A stretch of DNA of 64,000 bases, taken from Climacium dendroides (Eukaryota; Streptophyta; Bryopsida; Hypnales; Climaciaceae). The translations under genes were made by a program, and so were the position numbers. This document shows, in pieces, positions 36,430 to 47,800 of the stretch. The notes below the pieces were generated by a model. It did no database searches. It worked only from the letters and a program-made list of their open reading frames with translations, and was not told where the DNA came from. Position 1 is the first letter of the stretch. Every line of letters starts with the position of its first letter. The DNA lies in the NCBI GenBank assembly GCA_950106755.1, contig OX467088.1:2340001-2404000 (forward strand). The letters run 5' to 3'.

Positions 36430-38870
36430 AAAGTTGATAACATGACTACCACTGAGGTATACAGTACAAAAATATAATAGAATAACCTATTTTCCACATA
36501 CAATAAAAAGGGATTGCATTGCAATTTTCTGTACATAAATGAACACATCCATTTGTACTGTCTATGCTTCAGTAATTAGAACTGCTTTCAAAGCACTTCC
36601 TAAAGAAAGAAGATGGTTTACAAATTCCCTCGGATTGCCTCATGGGGATTGCATATATATTCCTTCAAATTCCCTCATGGATGGCCCAAATGTCTACATT
36701 CATTACAATTGTGATGAATATGAAACTAACTTCTGATTGTGAGTTCTTGGCTAAACTTTATTTTTAATCCTATTTAACTTTCATAGTTTCTGGTAACTAT
36801 AAATCATGCCCAATGTTATGGATATAGTACAATAAACAATGAAATAAGCCAATCAGCCTGCCTCTTTAATTAGGTTCCTTCATCATGGCAAGTTCCTTTA
36901 TCATTCATTGGCTTCGGCATACGGTGGCACACACCATTTTATAAGCCCAAGCCATTAACCTTACACAAATCCACATAACCCACATAGTTGCATCCTTGGA
37001 CAGGAAATGAAAATATTTATCTAGTGTAGAATGTGAAGAGAGTATAGTGGTATCGTAAAACTTAATTTTTCTATTCACTGTAGCGGAAATGTAATTATTC
37101 GTATAGAGTAGAAATTGAAGATAATAGTCAGAAGAGAACTAATTTAGCATAGCATTTCTGAACATTTTGTGAAATTAAGAATTAATCTTTCTATTCCATA
37201 TTCGACAATAGTCATAATGAGTACTCTTCCATTTTGTATTCAACAAAATGCACTTAAAGTTTTTGGTTTCATGAAGTTTGGACCTGCATTAGAAAATTGA
37301 TTGATTTCTAAGTATATTTTGAGTTGTAGCAACGGCACAGGGCACTCCAGTATTCTCATGATATAAGGTAGGTGGCTCTTAAACCGACCCTTAAAGAGGT
37401 CATTGCATTTTTGGGAAAGCTAAACAGCTCAAAACAATTTTCAGTGAATTGGCGTAGAAAAAAAAATTGAATTGACATCTAATCCCAGTCGTTTCATATT
37501 CTGTGGACCTTTGTGGAATTCGAATCCACTTGCAATTTCGACTCTAAATTTTTTGTTGACGGTCCTTGCAGCATTGTAAGCCCATGCACTAGAACGATTG
37601 CCTAGTGCCCGAGAAGAGAATTTCACATAAATCCTAAAGTTCATGCATGAGACAACGTAGTGTGAAGTTCGATGAATTGTCCCAAAATTCTGTGCATCGC
37701 TTCAGTCTATAGTCTCGTGAAAATTTCTACGTGACCTCACGACACCACAAAAGCAATCGGAATGGCTGGAATCCCAACTCACCATCGAGAATTAACTTCT
37801 TGAAATTCATGGGTCACCGTATTCATTGGATACGGTGCTGTAGAGGAAGAGCCCGAGGGCCGTTCAGGGGTTAAATTATTACTGTCAGCCTGCTTATCGT
37901 GGTATTTAACCTTCTCTCTCAATACTCTTCTACTGAGCAAGCTAGTTTCATGGAAATCAAGCAGGTTTTACGGTGCAGCCTTTTTGCGGTTGGTAGATTT
38001 TGACTGGGATTCTTTCGTAAACAGCCGAGCTCATCCAAATGCATGCACCGAATTCATAACCACAAACCAAATTTGATTGAGATTCTTCCGTGAACAGCCG
38101 AGCTTGTGCATGCAAGTGAGCATTTACTTTAAATCAGCATATTCTGAATTCCGGAAGAACTTTTAGCTTTGCGCACGGTACTCCCCAGCTTTGTCCGGGC
38201 ACTAACGTTCCCACACCAAAATGCCCTCCATTGCTTGCGCAAACAGAGCCTTCTAAGGCTTTGTTTTTGAATCCATCGCGAGCAAGGCGTGCCATTAGCT
38301 GATAATTACATGATGAAAAATACAGAGTTGATTCGGCAAACCTGGACAAACGTCAAAAACTAAAGCACCTGACAACGTCGCATGCATGACGTGCCATCTT
38401 AGGATCTGAATTCGCTAAAACTGAAGGCCACTGAAAATCCTTTTCCGACTGAACTACCTGTACTCCATGTGCATCATTATGAGTTTGGAATCTCCTGCCA
38501 TACTGGAATGACGGACCGCATGTGGCCATGCTGACATTGAGGGAAGGAATGTTTTGAATTTGAAAAGTGTCTTCCGAGGTTCTTCCTGGGAATCTTCCGT
38601 AAGAACTTCCTTCCTCTAGCTTTGAATGACTGCAGTATAGAATTGCAGGGTCTCTCAGACATCCTCAACTGCTTGCTTCGTGCTTGACGTTCTGAACTGC
38701 TTGCTTAGTACTTGACGTTCTCTTGTTCGAGTCTCTGGACGGTCCACGAGTTTCCTATAGTATCCCTGAAGTCCCCTTCGGTAAGTGTCCTCTCTCCTCT
38801 TACTGTAGTTTCCAGTTAATATTTCCCGTTCGTTTAAGCTTCATTGACTTGCTCTTGTATTCTAGCTGAA
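36430..38870. other. Interior of the inner element, no gene recognised
   Basis: No supported coding region is seen. Notable short structures are the palindrome CACCGTATTCATTGGATACGGTG near 37818-37840 and a duplicated phrase containing GTAAACAGCCGAGCT / GTGAACAGCCGAGCT at about 38000-38115. The stretch probably holds the divergent 5' regions of the transposase and of the plus-strand genes. Confidence 0.35.
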
Positions 38871-39463
38871 CTTCTGTCGTCATGCAGGTGGCTTCGAACT
38901 TCGGCGGTACGCTCCAACCTCCGAGAATGCGGAACACTAGGAGACAGAAGCGGCTACAGTCGGAAGAGGTGGAGCCGGCACCGACTTTAAATGACCTGCA
39001 CAACAACCAGGTTAGCATCGTCCTCCAATCGAGATGTCTGGCTCTCATTGTGAAATATTTGAACTTTTTTCTACTCTGAAGATTCTAATATTTACAGCAG
39101 TTTTCCTTTTCATCTAGGTATATAGTTTGTTTGAGCAGTGATGATCAGTGAGCATCTATGCCAGGCATAGCTGCTTTTCCGTTTTTGATTGACCTTGAAT
39201 TGAAGATCGCCCAGTCTCTGTTTCGTAGACAAATGCCTTCGATCGGTCATAATAAATTGATCATTAGAATGTAGTTGAATTTCATGAACCACTAGTTCAG
39301 CAGTTGTCTCGTCTTCCACAACTAGATCAGTAATGTGAAATAGAGGTTCTGTCATAGACTCTGAAGTATTCTCCCGTCACTGCGATCGTGGAAGAGGTAC
39401 GTGCATGAGGAGGTTCGCGATGAGGAGGTTCGGAAGTTCCGAAACATCCTGGAACTGGAAAGG

Positions 39464-39589
39464 CCAAAGTGACCAGCAAGACACGAATTGGGGGTAGCGT
39501 GAGCTACCCCAAGGAACCCTGTCGGGTCCGATAGGGTTCCCTAGGGTAGCTCACGCTACCCCCAATTCATGTCTTGCTGGTCACTTTGG
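39464..39589. repeat. 126-bp near-perfect hairpin
   Basis: The left arm CCAAAGTGACCAGCAAGAC pairs with GTCTTGCTGGTCACTTTGG. The pairing continues through TTGGGGGTAGCGTGAGCTA nearly to the centre at GTCGGGTCCGATAGG. It lies about 500 bp upstream of the coding region at 40094. Confidence 0.9.
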
Positions 39590-40093
39590 TGTCGTTGTGA
39601 GGATTCAACAAGGTCCTTCAACAGATTCAACAGAGCTATAGAACTACTCCGCCATCATGGTTTTTGTGGGAATCTGGAATCCGGAAACAGAGCAATAACA
39701 CAAGAAGTAGGTGCAAAAAAATAGAAAAAAATGAAAAAATTATAGTTAGATTGTGATTTTTAGACCAGATAGCTTGAATTAGAAAATTAGCGTTCCGGCA
39801 CAACCCTAAACCGGAACTTATCTGGATCCGGAATCCGGACTCATCCAGAACGTAGGAACCTACCGTATAGGTCCCGTAGCTACAGAAGTAGGATACCGTT
39901 GAGACAACGGACCTGTAGCCGTTGTCCTTAAGACCGTAGAAAGACAGGTTAGTACTTAAGCTGTCCTCTTAGGGTTTCCTCTTTACTTTTTCTGTTCAGT
40001 GTTCCTGAGACTGTTTTTGTGAGTAGTTGAGAGAAAGAGTGGTGAGTTAGCGATTGAGGTAGAACTACTTTTTTTCCTTCTCACGTAGATCTT

Positions 40094-42013
40094 ATGGCAT
40101 CCGGACCAGTACGGAAGATAGTGGTATCCGCCCGGGTGATCTCTCCGGCCATTCCGGATAGCTCGGAACTGCACAAACAATTGGAGGAGGACTTGACTAG
40201 GTTAGGATGTGTCAGTTTACTACACCGACCGTGGACCCTCAAAAGTGAAGAGATGATCCAAGAACTACTTCACGGAGTTCCGAACCAGTACGAGCTCACC
40301 TTGAGAGGGCGGCCAATTGCGTGGACCGAAGACATCTGGGCGGACGTATACCAGTTCCGGAAGAGTGGGAACGGCTTGGCATCGAGGACGGATCGTTTCG
40401 TAGCGGAGAAGTTCGCGGGGTCTGCCAACCCTAAGGACGGATTCGCTATCAGCGAGTGCAAGGACGAAAGACATAGACGGATACTAGAGTTTTTAATTCC
40501 GATCCTCTATCTGGAGAAGCCAACGCGGGTTACCATTACGGTGGCCAATACCATCTTTGGGGATATGGAGAATCGGATAGTGCATTGGGGTAGGGTCATA
40601 GCCGGAATAGTGTCTAAACTAGCGGATCACGTGACCCGAGCGAAGGCGAGTCCAGTTAGCACTTATCTGTTTCATCTGTACCATCAGCAAGAACTTTTGA
40701 GTGCAGCGGAGATAATTCAGTACGACACCGGAAAGACCCTCTTGTCATATGGACTTTCCGGGGAGGAAGCGGAAGATCCGGTTGAGTCTGAGCCGGAGGA
40801 GCTTCCCGAGGAACGGCTGACGGATCCAAGGACCAAGAAGAGGAAGTCAACCGATCCGGGTTCAAGAATCAAGCCGCCGACAATGGAGAGGGGGGAGTCC
40901 AGTAGAGGACCTGAAATGGAAATAGAATCCGCATTTTTCAATGCGGGGTTCGATTGGATACATGAAGCCAAGGTACTTCATGACGGGTTGTCAGACTTGG
41001 TGATAGATACCGCGGAAGTGTTGAAGGTAGATCCGGATCAGATCGTGGAAGCCGTCAAGCGACTGCCCAAGCCGGAGGATCTAAAGAAGAGGGACGAGCG
41101 GATCTAGGAGTTGGAGGCGGAACGGAACCTACTCCAGACTCGGGTGAATTGGGCGGAAGGGGAAATGGTAGCTGCGAAGGAGAAAGAGAAAGAGGCCCTT
41201 GCTCTGGTCAAGAATTTAACCGGAGCAGTCAACATCAAAGCCGACATCATCACCAAAGCTGCCTTGTTTGACTCAAAGATGATCTCGGAAGGCCACATTA
41301 CCGGAACCAAGGTGGTTACCATTCTCGTGGACTTCACCGTGAGGATAGAGCGGATTTTCAAGGAAATTCAGAAGTTGCTGATGGCCATCGACCCAAACCA
41401 TGCAATGGACTTCTCCACCTTTCCGGAACTTCCTTTTGTCGCAGCTACCCCAGGGAAACCAGTGGCGGATCAGGCAACACGGATGGAGGGCTTGCGGAGA
41501 ATACTCACACCAGCCGAGCCTTCCGCCAGTAAGATACGGATGACAGAGTTGAACTTGAGGCCAGCCTCGGAACCGACACCGGAGCCGGAACCGGAGTCTA
41601 GCGCGAAATCGGTTCCAGTGCCATCCAAGTTCTCAACTCTGGAAGTTCCCAAGGCGCAAACAATGCTGAACTTGATGACCGAGACATTCAAGGTTCTAGG
41701 GCAGCAAGTCAGGGGAGATCTGATCAGCTGGATCAGTGGAATGACCAATCCGGCTCGATCTAATCCGCAGGGATTTGTGCATATGCAGGAGACCACACCG
41801 GAAGAGAGAAGCAAACCCGCAACAATGGAGGACACCACACCGAAGAAGGAAGGGGAAATTCAAGTCATCGAAGATTCCGAAGAAGAGAGTGCCCACTCCA
41901 CTTCCGGAACCGAAGACGACAGCGATCCGTCTTCTGCAACGCGTCATATCCAAACTCGGGCCACAGCAAAGACCACGCCAGCAAAGGGTACAAAGGGGAC
42001 GCCTTCCAGCTAA
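40094..42013 (+). pseudogene. Repeat-encoded protein, copy B (globular domain plus coiled coil, one TAG)
   Basis: A single frame of about 639 codons has one in-frame TAG at 41105-41107, between DERI and ELEAERN. Residues 1-220 form a globular region with conserved phrases: EEMIQELLHGVPNQYELTLR, PILYLEKPTRVTITVANTIF, WGRVIAGIVSKLADHV and STYLFHLYHQQELLSA. A charged linker, a coiled coil (ELEAERNLLQTRVNWAEGEM) and HITGTKVVTILVDF follow, then a Pro/Glu-rich tail. The globular part loosely recalls plant mobile-domain proteins encoded by retroelements, but this is a weak resemblance. The TAG is explained by a single C-to-T change from CAG. Codon use is GC-richer than the surroundings, as in copy A. 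Confidence 0.65.
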
Positions 42014-43099
42014 GCGGGGAGCCGGTCAAAGAAGGGACGGAAACCAAGACATTAGGGTTAGTAGAAAGTGTAGAGTCCGGAATTGGGTTCCGAGCATAAA
42101 TCCGGTTTCCGGGATCTTAGGCGGATAGTAAGGGATTCGGTTATCTAGGGCGGCGGTTAGCAATCTTTCCGGATATCCCGGGGTTTGCAGTGATTGGTTG
42201 CCTGGATTTCCGGGTTTCCTTTTTAGGTTGTTAGGAGTTGACTTTGGATTTTTGTGTTAGTATTTTAAGGGCAGGCAAGTTAGTTGTCTGCCATTCCATT
42301 CTACTCCATTCGACCTTAGTGCTTTCACGTATGTATTTTGATCTCCTTTTTTTTTCTAAGTTAGTCAGGGTGCCTCTAGCTGCACTTTGCTTAGACGGAA
42401 TCTTTGGCTCAGTGTATGCATGTGTGTGTATCCGTGTACTGGAGAAAGAGAAGGGAGGGAGAGGAGGAATCCGGATCTTGAGCCACGGATCTCTTGGTGT
42501 TGAGCTGAGTGGGAGAGATGTGAATTGAGTAAGGGAGTGTAAGTGTGATGTGCCTTTAAATTGCCGGAACGGCAATCCGGGTAAGAAGGTAGAGGTCCCT
42601 GCGAGTCCGGAACCAGGAGGGTTCTGTGCGGAGATAAGCAACCGCCAAAGGAAAGGAACTCCCGCTACTTCGGAAGGTCTACCAACCTCCCCCTTGGTAC
42701 ATTGTCTTTCCCTTGAAACTTTGTCCCTTTGGTCTATGAGTTCAGATCCGTCGTTGTAGTAAAGGGAGGTGTGAGAATTGCTCTGTGTGACCTGATTCCG
42801 GATCGGCCAATCCGGAAACTGTGAGAGAATACTCCTTCCTCCTCCTACAACTTTGTTGTCTTGGGTGTGTTGTTTTAGTAGATTTAGAGTATAGAGAGGA
42901 TAATTGCACAAGTGGTGAGTCCCCACCCCTTTCTAGATCAAGGGCGGACCCTCTGAAGGTAAAACAGAGGCAACAAAAACCAGTGATGGAAGAAAGACGG
43001 AACTCAGTTCCGGGTGTATTCGGATCCAGAACGGAATCCGGAAGGTACTAAGTTTCCGGAATAAGGGAAGGTAAGTGAAAGAAAGAGGATTAAGTGAGT

Positions 43100-43225
43100 A
43101 GTCTCCATCCGGATGCTTCTAACTCAATCGATATCATACTAGAAGTTCCCTGGACCGATAATTCGTGTCGTCTTGCAACAATTTGTGGTTGTAAGGATAT
43201 TTACGGTTAACTACGCGTACGACAG
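43100..43225 (+). repeat. Repeat shared in inverted orientation with 59545-59655
   Basis: On the minus strand this reads GTTAACCGTAAATATCCTTA ... ACACGAATTATCGGTCCAGG ... CATCCGGATGG. The stretch at 59545-59655 reads the same on the plus strand with scattered differences. It lies downstream of a repeat-gene copy in both places but in opposite orientation. Confidence 0.7.
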
Positions 43226-44872
43226 TTTTTTTTTTCCATTCATCCAATCTTGTCCGTATGGTTTGATTGGGTACTGCAGTTAGGTACAGTACGCTTCAAT
43301 AGCAATACAGTAATGATGATAAATAGTGTTACGTATACTAATTGATTTAAAGAAGTCAACTATTGGACAAAATTATTTTACAAAATTACATTTAGTGTTA
43401 CCTATTATTTCATAAAATTACAATGAAAAAAATAAAAACCTGAAAAGATGAATTAAGAAATGGTGAACAAAACACTAAATGCAAACCAATTGAAATTTTG
43501 AGTGGGTGTGGTAGAAATTCAAGTAAAACTATTAGTAACATAACACTAAATACCATCATTAGTGTAGTCAACGTGACTTTAAGTTCATTGAGAAATTCAT
43601 GGTCAATGCAAACGCCGTGGACCAAAATGCACACGCCATGACAAAGCAAGACCAAAACCAGGGGTAGCGTGAACTACACCAAGGAACCCTATCGGACCCG
43701 ACAGGGTTCCTTGGGGTACCTTACGGTACTCCTATTTCTCGCCTTGCTAACCTAGTCTCCATGGTGAGGGACGCTCAATATGCACGTCAGTAGTGGATTT
43801 ATAGTACATTTCAGCAGCCATGTTTGGGTGCATTGACCGGGAATGACCTCAAGTGATGTCCACGTGATTTTGTTTTATGTTCAAGTGCATGAGTTCTATT
43901 TTTTTAATTGTTTCAATTCCTTGAGTTTCCTCCCTGTATGATTATAAGGAAGGGATAGGCATATGTCATAAGAGGGCTTTCCCTATTTTCGTGCAAATTA
44001 CAGAATTTATAAATATTTGGTATTCTAGCTATGGAAATGCTGAAATGGAAGTCAAGTAAGTTTGAGATGTCAGTTTCTGTTTTTAATATTGATTTTTTCT
44101 TCTTACTTTTTATTGATGTACTCTTAGTATTATTTTTTAAAAATTTATTCGATTGTAACTAACATTGGCCTACCTTATTATTAAAATGGTTTTGTAGATG
44201 AATACACATGAGAGTCTGAACGACCATGCCCTTTTACCAATACCTTCCAATATGGCAATCCATATTGCAGATGTTGCGGGAACTTTGGAACCTAAGACTC
44301 CAGAAGATAGAAACATCAACATTGCTAGCCAGTCATTGCCTCATGAAGACACTGACTTGGTAAGCCTTGGAGACATTCTTGATGCTTGTGACTGAGCAAC
44401 TGATCAATTAGATGAACCTTGTTGCAGTAGGTTCAGTGATTCCAAAAGACGAAAACGAAAACAACCAGTGTTCTCTCCTGAGAGTTCTGAGACTGAGTAT
44501 AGTAGCTCTAATTGTCAAACATCAATCTCCATTTCTAGTCCATCAATTGAGGATATTAGAGATACTGCTGGCAGCTCCGGATTGGGCAGGCATGATATTG
44601 TCCTCATCCACTTGAGTTCTGATTCAAATGCTAGTGTAGAAATTGATTGAGTTTGAAAGGAATAGAAGCAGTTGCAGTGTTGCAGCATTTGTATTACTTA
44701 GTCATTGGTGTTATTATGATACAGGCGATTATGTATTACTTGTACAATCCTTTGTATTGAGAATTTTCTTACCATCATAGTAAAGATTTGTTTGAAAGTT
44801 GAACTTGGAACTTCTGGAGGACTTCCGTGTATTTCGTAATTGCTCTAAAAAATGTATATGATCTTGCAGATG

Positions 44873-47800
44873 GAGGAGTCACCAATTAATCTGTTACAGG
44901 CAAAGGAAGTTCATTCAACTCCACCTACCAGTGAAAGAGGTCAACCAGAAATTGGCACTGAGGAAGAAGGAGATGTTGAGGTGAATGATGTTGATGAGGA
45001 GGAGGAGAAGGAGTTGCTGGAAGATGAACTCCGACGGTTGCAGAAGGTAGACTCTGTGGCCACCATCGAGAGTTTGAGGATGAGGCCTCAAAAACACTCC
45101 CGAATGCGCATACCTTTGTGCAGATTGGTACCCATGCTAATGGTTAGGCCCACCCTCTCTTGTGATCTTGTAAAGCTTGAATAAGAGTTTGTTCATGGAT
45201 ATCGGGATGGAGCCGCAGTTTTTTATGTTTCCACAACTAATGAGGCGGGGGAGTCTTCTGAATTCTCGAGAGATGAAATGGATGCTTGGGGTCCTCTGTG
45301 GAAATCAGAGAATGACATCTTCAATGAGTACTTAGATTCATTACCAGAGTTGAGGTACTTGAAGAATTCAAAGTTTTTTATCTGTGATGGAAATCACCGT
45401 CGCTTGGCGTGGATGAATCATATCTCGAGGCTGCATGTGGCGGATCGAGCTTGGCACATTTCAATAGATAGCATCATTTTGGACACGAAAGGGAGAATAG
45501 AGCTTGTCATGCAGATTATGCATGACATCAATAAGTAAGCGTGTATCATATGATGTTGTTTGATTGAACTTAATCTTTGACTTTTATTATTTTGTTATTC
45601 AATTTATTCATATGTATGAAATGATTTTATAGCCTAATGTGAATTGTAGGTCAACAGAGGATTCCCATGTGAAGACCAATCTAGTTCATACTCTTTATCG
45701 TGTTCAGAAGTATGGGCTTCTTCCCATGAAGAAGTTCAATGAAATGTTGAGACCTTCTGAGAGGAAACGTTGTGGTACGCAATCAGTGAGAAAAACATGG
45801 TACTCAATGCTAGTGGAGGTCTTCACGGCTTTTGTTTTTCGGGTAAGAGTGAAAATGTTCTAATTATTTTATATATCTTTCATTTTAGGTCATTACAATA
45901 TAGGAAGGATTGAAGAATGTGCAAATTTGCTGTAATTGAAATTGTGTTGATGTTATTTTTTAGCAAGAGATAGCTCAAGGAGCGGATGCCGCAGTACGGA
46001 AGTACAATGAAGTGACAGCATCTGAAGATAAAAGTGATCAAGGGGTGGCTAATGCCATGAGGGTTGGAGCTAAGGAGAAGGCGACAAAGTTGTACGTGAA
46101 AATGGGAAAATTGCTTGCGGTGGCAAATCCTACTCACGGTCCAGGATTTCTAGAAGAGGTGATGAAGATTTATGATGTAAAAAACGGTTGTCTTATTTTT
46201 TATTATTGTGATTTATTTAATGCTGAAATTTTTTTATTTCCTTGTGAAGATTGAAAAGCATTGGACCACAAATGAAGTTCCTGAAATGACATTGGAAAAG
46301 CTATAAATGGTAGCCACTTGCAATACCTCTGTAGCACAGAAGACAAAGTTGTTGAAGTGGTGGAACTCGTTCATGCCTTCACGGGATGCCAGACGTTTCC
46401 CTCCAAAGCCAGTTTTTGAAGATAAATTGGGGCCTTTCCTCAATAAATGGGTTTGGTGGGCAGGGGTAAGTGTTTGTATTTATGTAAATGATATTTCATG
46501 TATATAATGACAAAATCATGAAGTACTACATTTTGCAGTTTTGGTTTTTCATGTATACGAAACGATAATGGAGTTGTACTGATAAGAATATAATGCAGAT
46601 TGAGGATAGTGCGGTAGAGTACTTTGACAATGTAGTCAATAAAGATGGCCTAAAAATCAATATGGCATCCCCACTTCAACCGGAGTATCTTCCAGAGTAT
46701 ATAGAAGGATGGAGAAGGAAGATTTGGGATCAAGGTTTTGGCCCGACTTTGAAGGGATCAAACCCTTTTAAGAAGTCGGAGACCTTCTCAAATTTTGATG
46801 GATCAAATGATGTTGTTCGTAGAGTTTTTTTCTGGTATGTTTATGTAAATATGAATTTTATGTTTCCTTACTTTCTTCGAAGGATGAGCATACGTAGTTA
46901 TTTGTTCAGTGAATTTGTGTTATTTGTAACAAGGAATTCGGCTATGTGATTGTTACTAATTTTTTGAATGTTCTTATTGTAGGTATTTCAAGTACGAGCT
47001 TTTAGGGAAGAACGCCATACCTAGGGAGGATCTTCCTCCATTTCTAACCACATGGTTGGACTGGAGTTTTGAAGAGTGCATGTTCACGTCAAGCCAATTG
47101 AAGACATTCACGACGGCTCATCTGAGTGGTGGTGCATGGTATCTAGATTGTCCGTTGACATTTACTCATCCATCGGAAGTAGAACTTCGGAAATCACTAG
47201 ATGGTCTTGGCGTCATTGACTTAGAGGTTCCCGAATTCAACAACTACACTGATCAATAGAAGAAGAAAGCAATTGCAAGGAGAATGGTTGCTAACAAAAA
47301 GAAAGAGAACAAAGAGCAAGAGATTCGTGAGAACAAGGAGAAGAAAGAAGCAGAGCGTCTTATGAAGTTAGCAGAGAAGGAGAAGGAGAAAGAAGAGGGC
47401 AAGGGGAAAGGCAAAGGCAAGAAGAAAGAAGAAGGCAATAAACAAGTACCGGCGTCTTCAACGGTTGATCAGAACTCGCACATGCAAAGTGGATCCCAAA
47501 GTGGGTTGAAGAGGAAGGCGATACTTCCAGATTTCACAGAGGACATCGTAACACAAGGTACTCAAGCCATAGTTCTTGGTGATGATGCAGACGTCACTTC
47601 AGAGGAATTGATCTTGAACGTCTCTATAGTGGACGTGATGGAAAATATGGAGTCCAAGGTGCCCAAGTGCTATACTGAAGTGACGACCTTTTTGAAGAAG
47701 GTAACCATGATGCTTTGTCTAGAACTATGAATCCTTTTTTTTGTGGACCTTTGAAAAAAAGTTGTATAAATAATTGATTATTTGCATAAATTCGTTTCTG

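Larger units (their letters stand above)
39464..43760 (+). mobile_element. CCGGA-rich element with hairpins at both ends
   Basis: A 126-bp near-perfect palindrome at 39464-39589 (arms from CCAAAGTGACCAGCAAGAC; three or so mismatches) and a diverged relative at about 43641-43760 bracket the coding region 40094-42013. Both hairpins contain GGGGTAGCGTGA and AAGGAACCCT. The interior is rich in CCGGA words. No target duplication was established, so the hairpins could be terminal structures of one element or two independent foldback insertions. Confidence 0.45.
38882..44650 (+). pseudogene. Possible third gene of the inner element (nuclear-type, two exons)
   Basis: A first exon at 38882-39010 starts MQVASNFGGTLQPPRM, contains TRRQKRLQ, and ends at a GTTAGC donor. 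A second exon begins after a TTTTGTAG acceptor at 44198 and runs in one frame to 44650. It has one TGA at 44393, a KRRKRKQ nuclear-signal-like cluster and a Ser/Glu-rich C-terminus. The 5.2-kb gap holds the hairpin-flanked CCGGA-rich insertion, which would have landed in the intron. The linking of these exons is inferred from splice signals and order only. Size and composition would suit a small DNA-binding or regulatory accessory protein; I recognise no domain. Confidence 0.35.
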
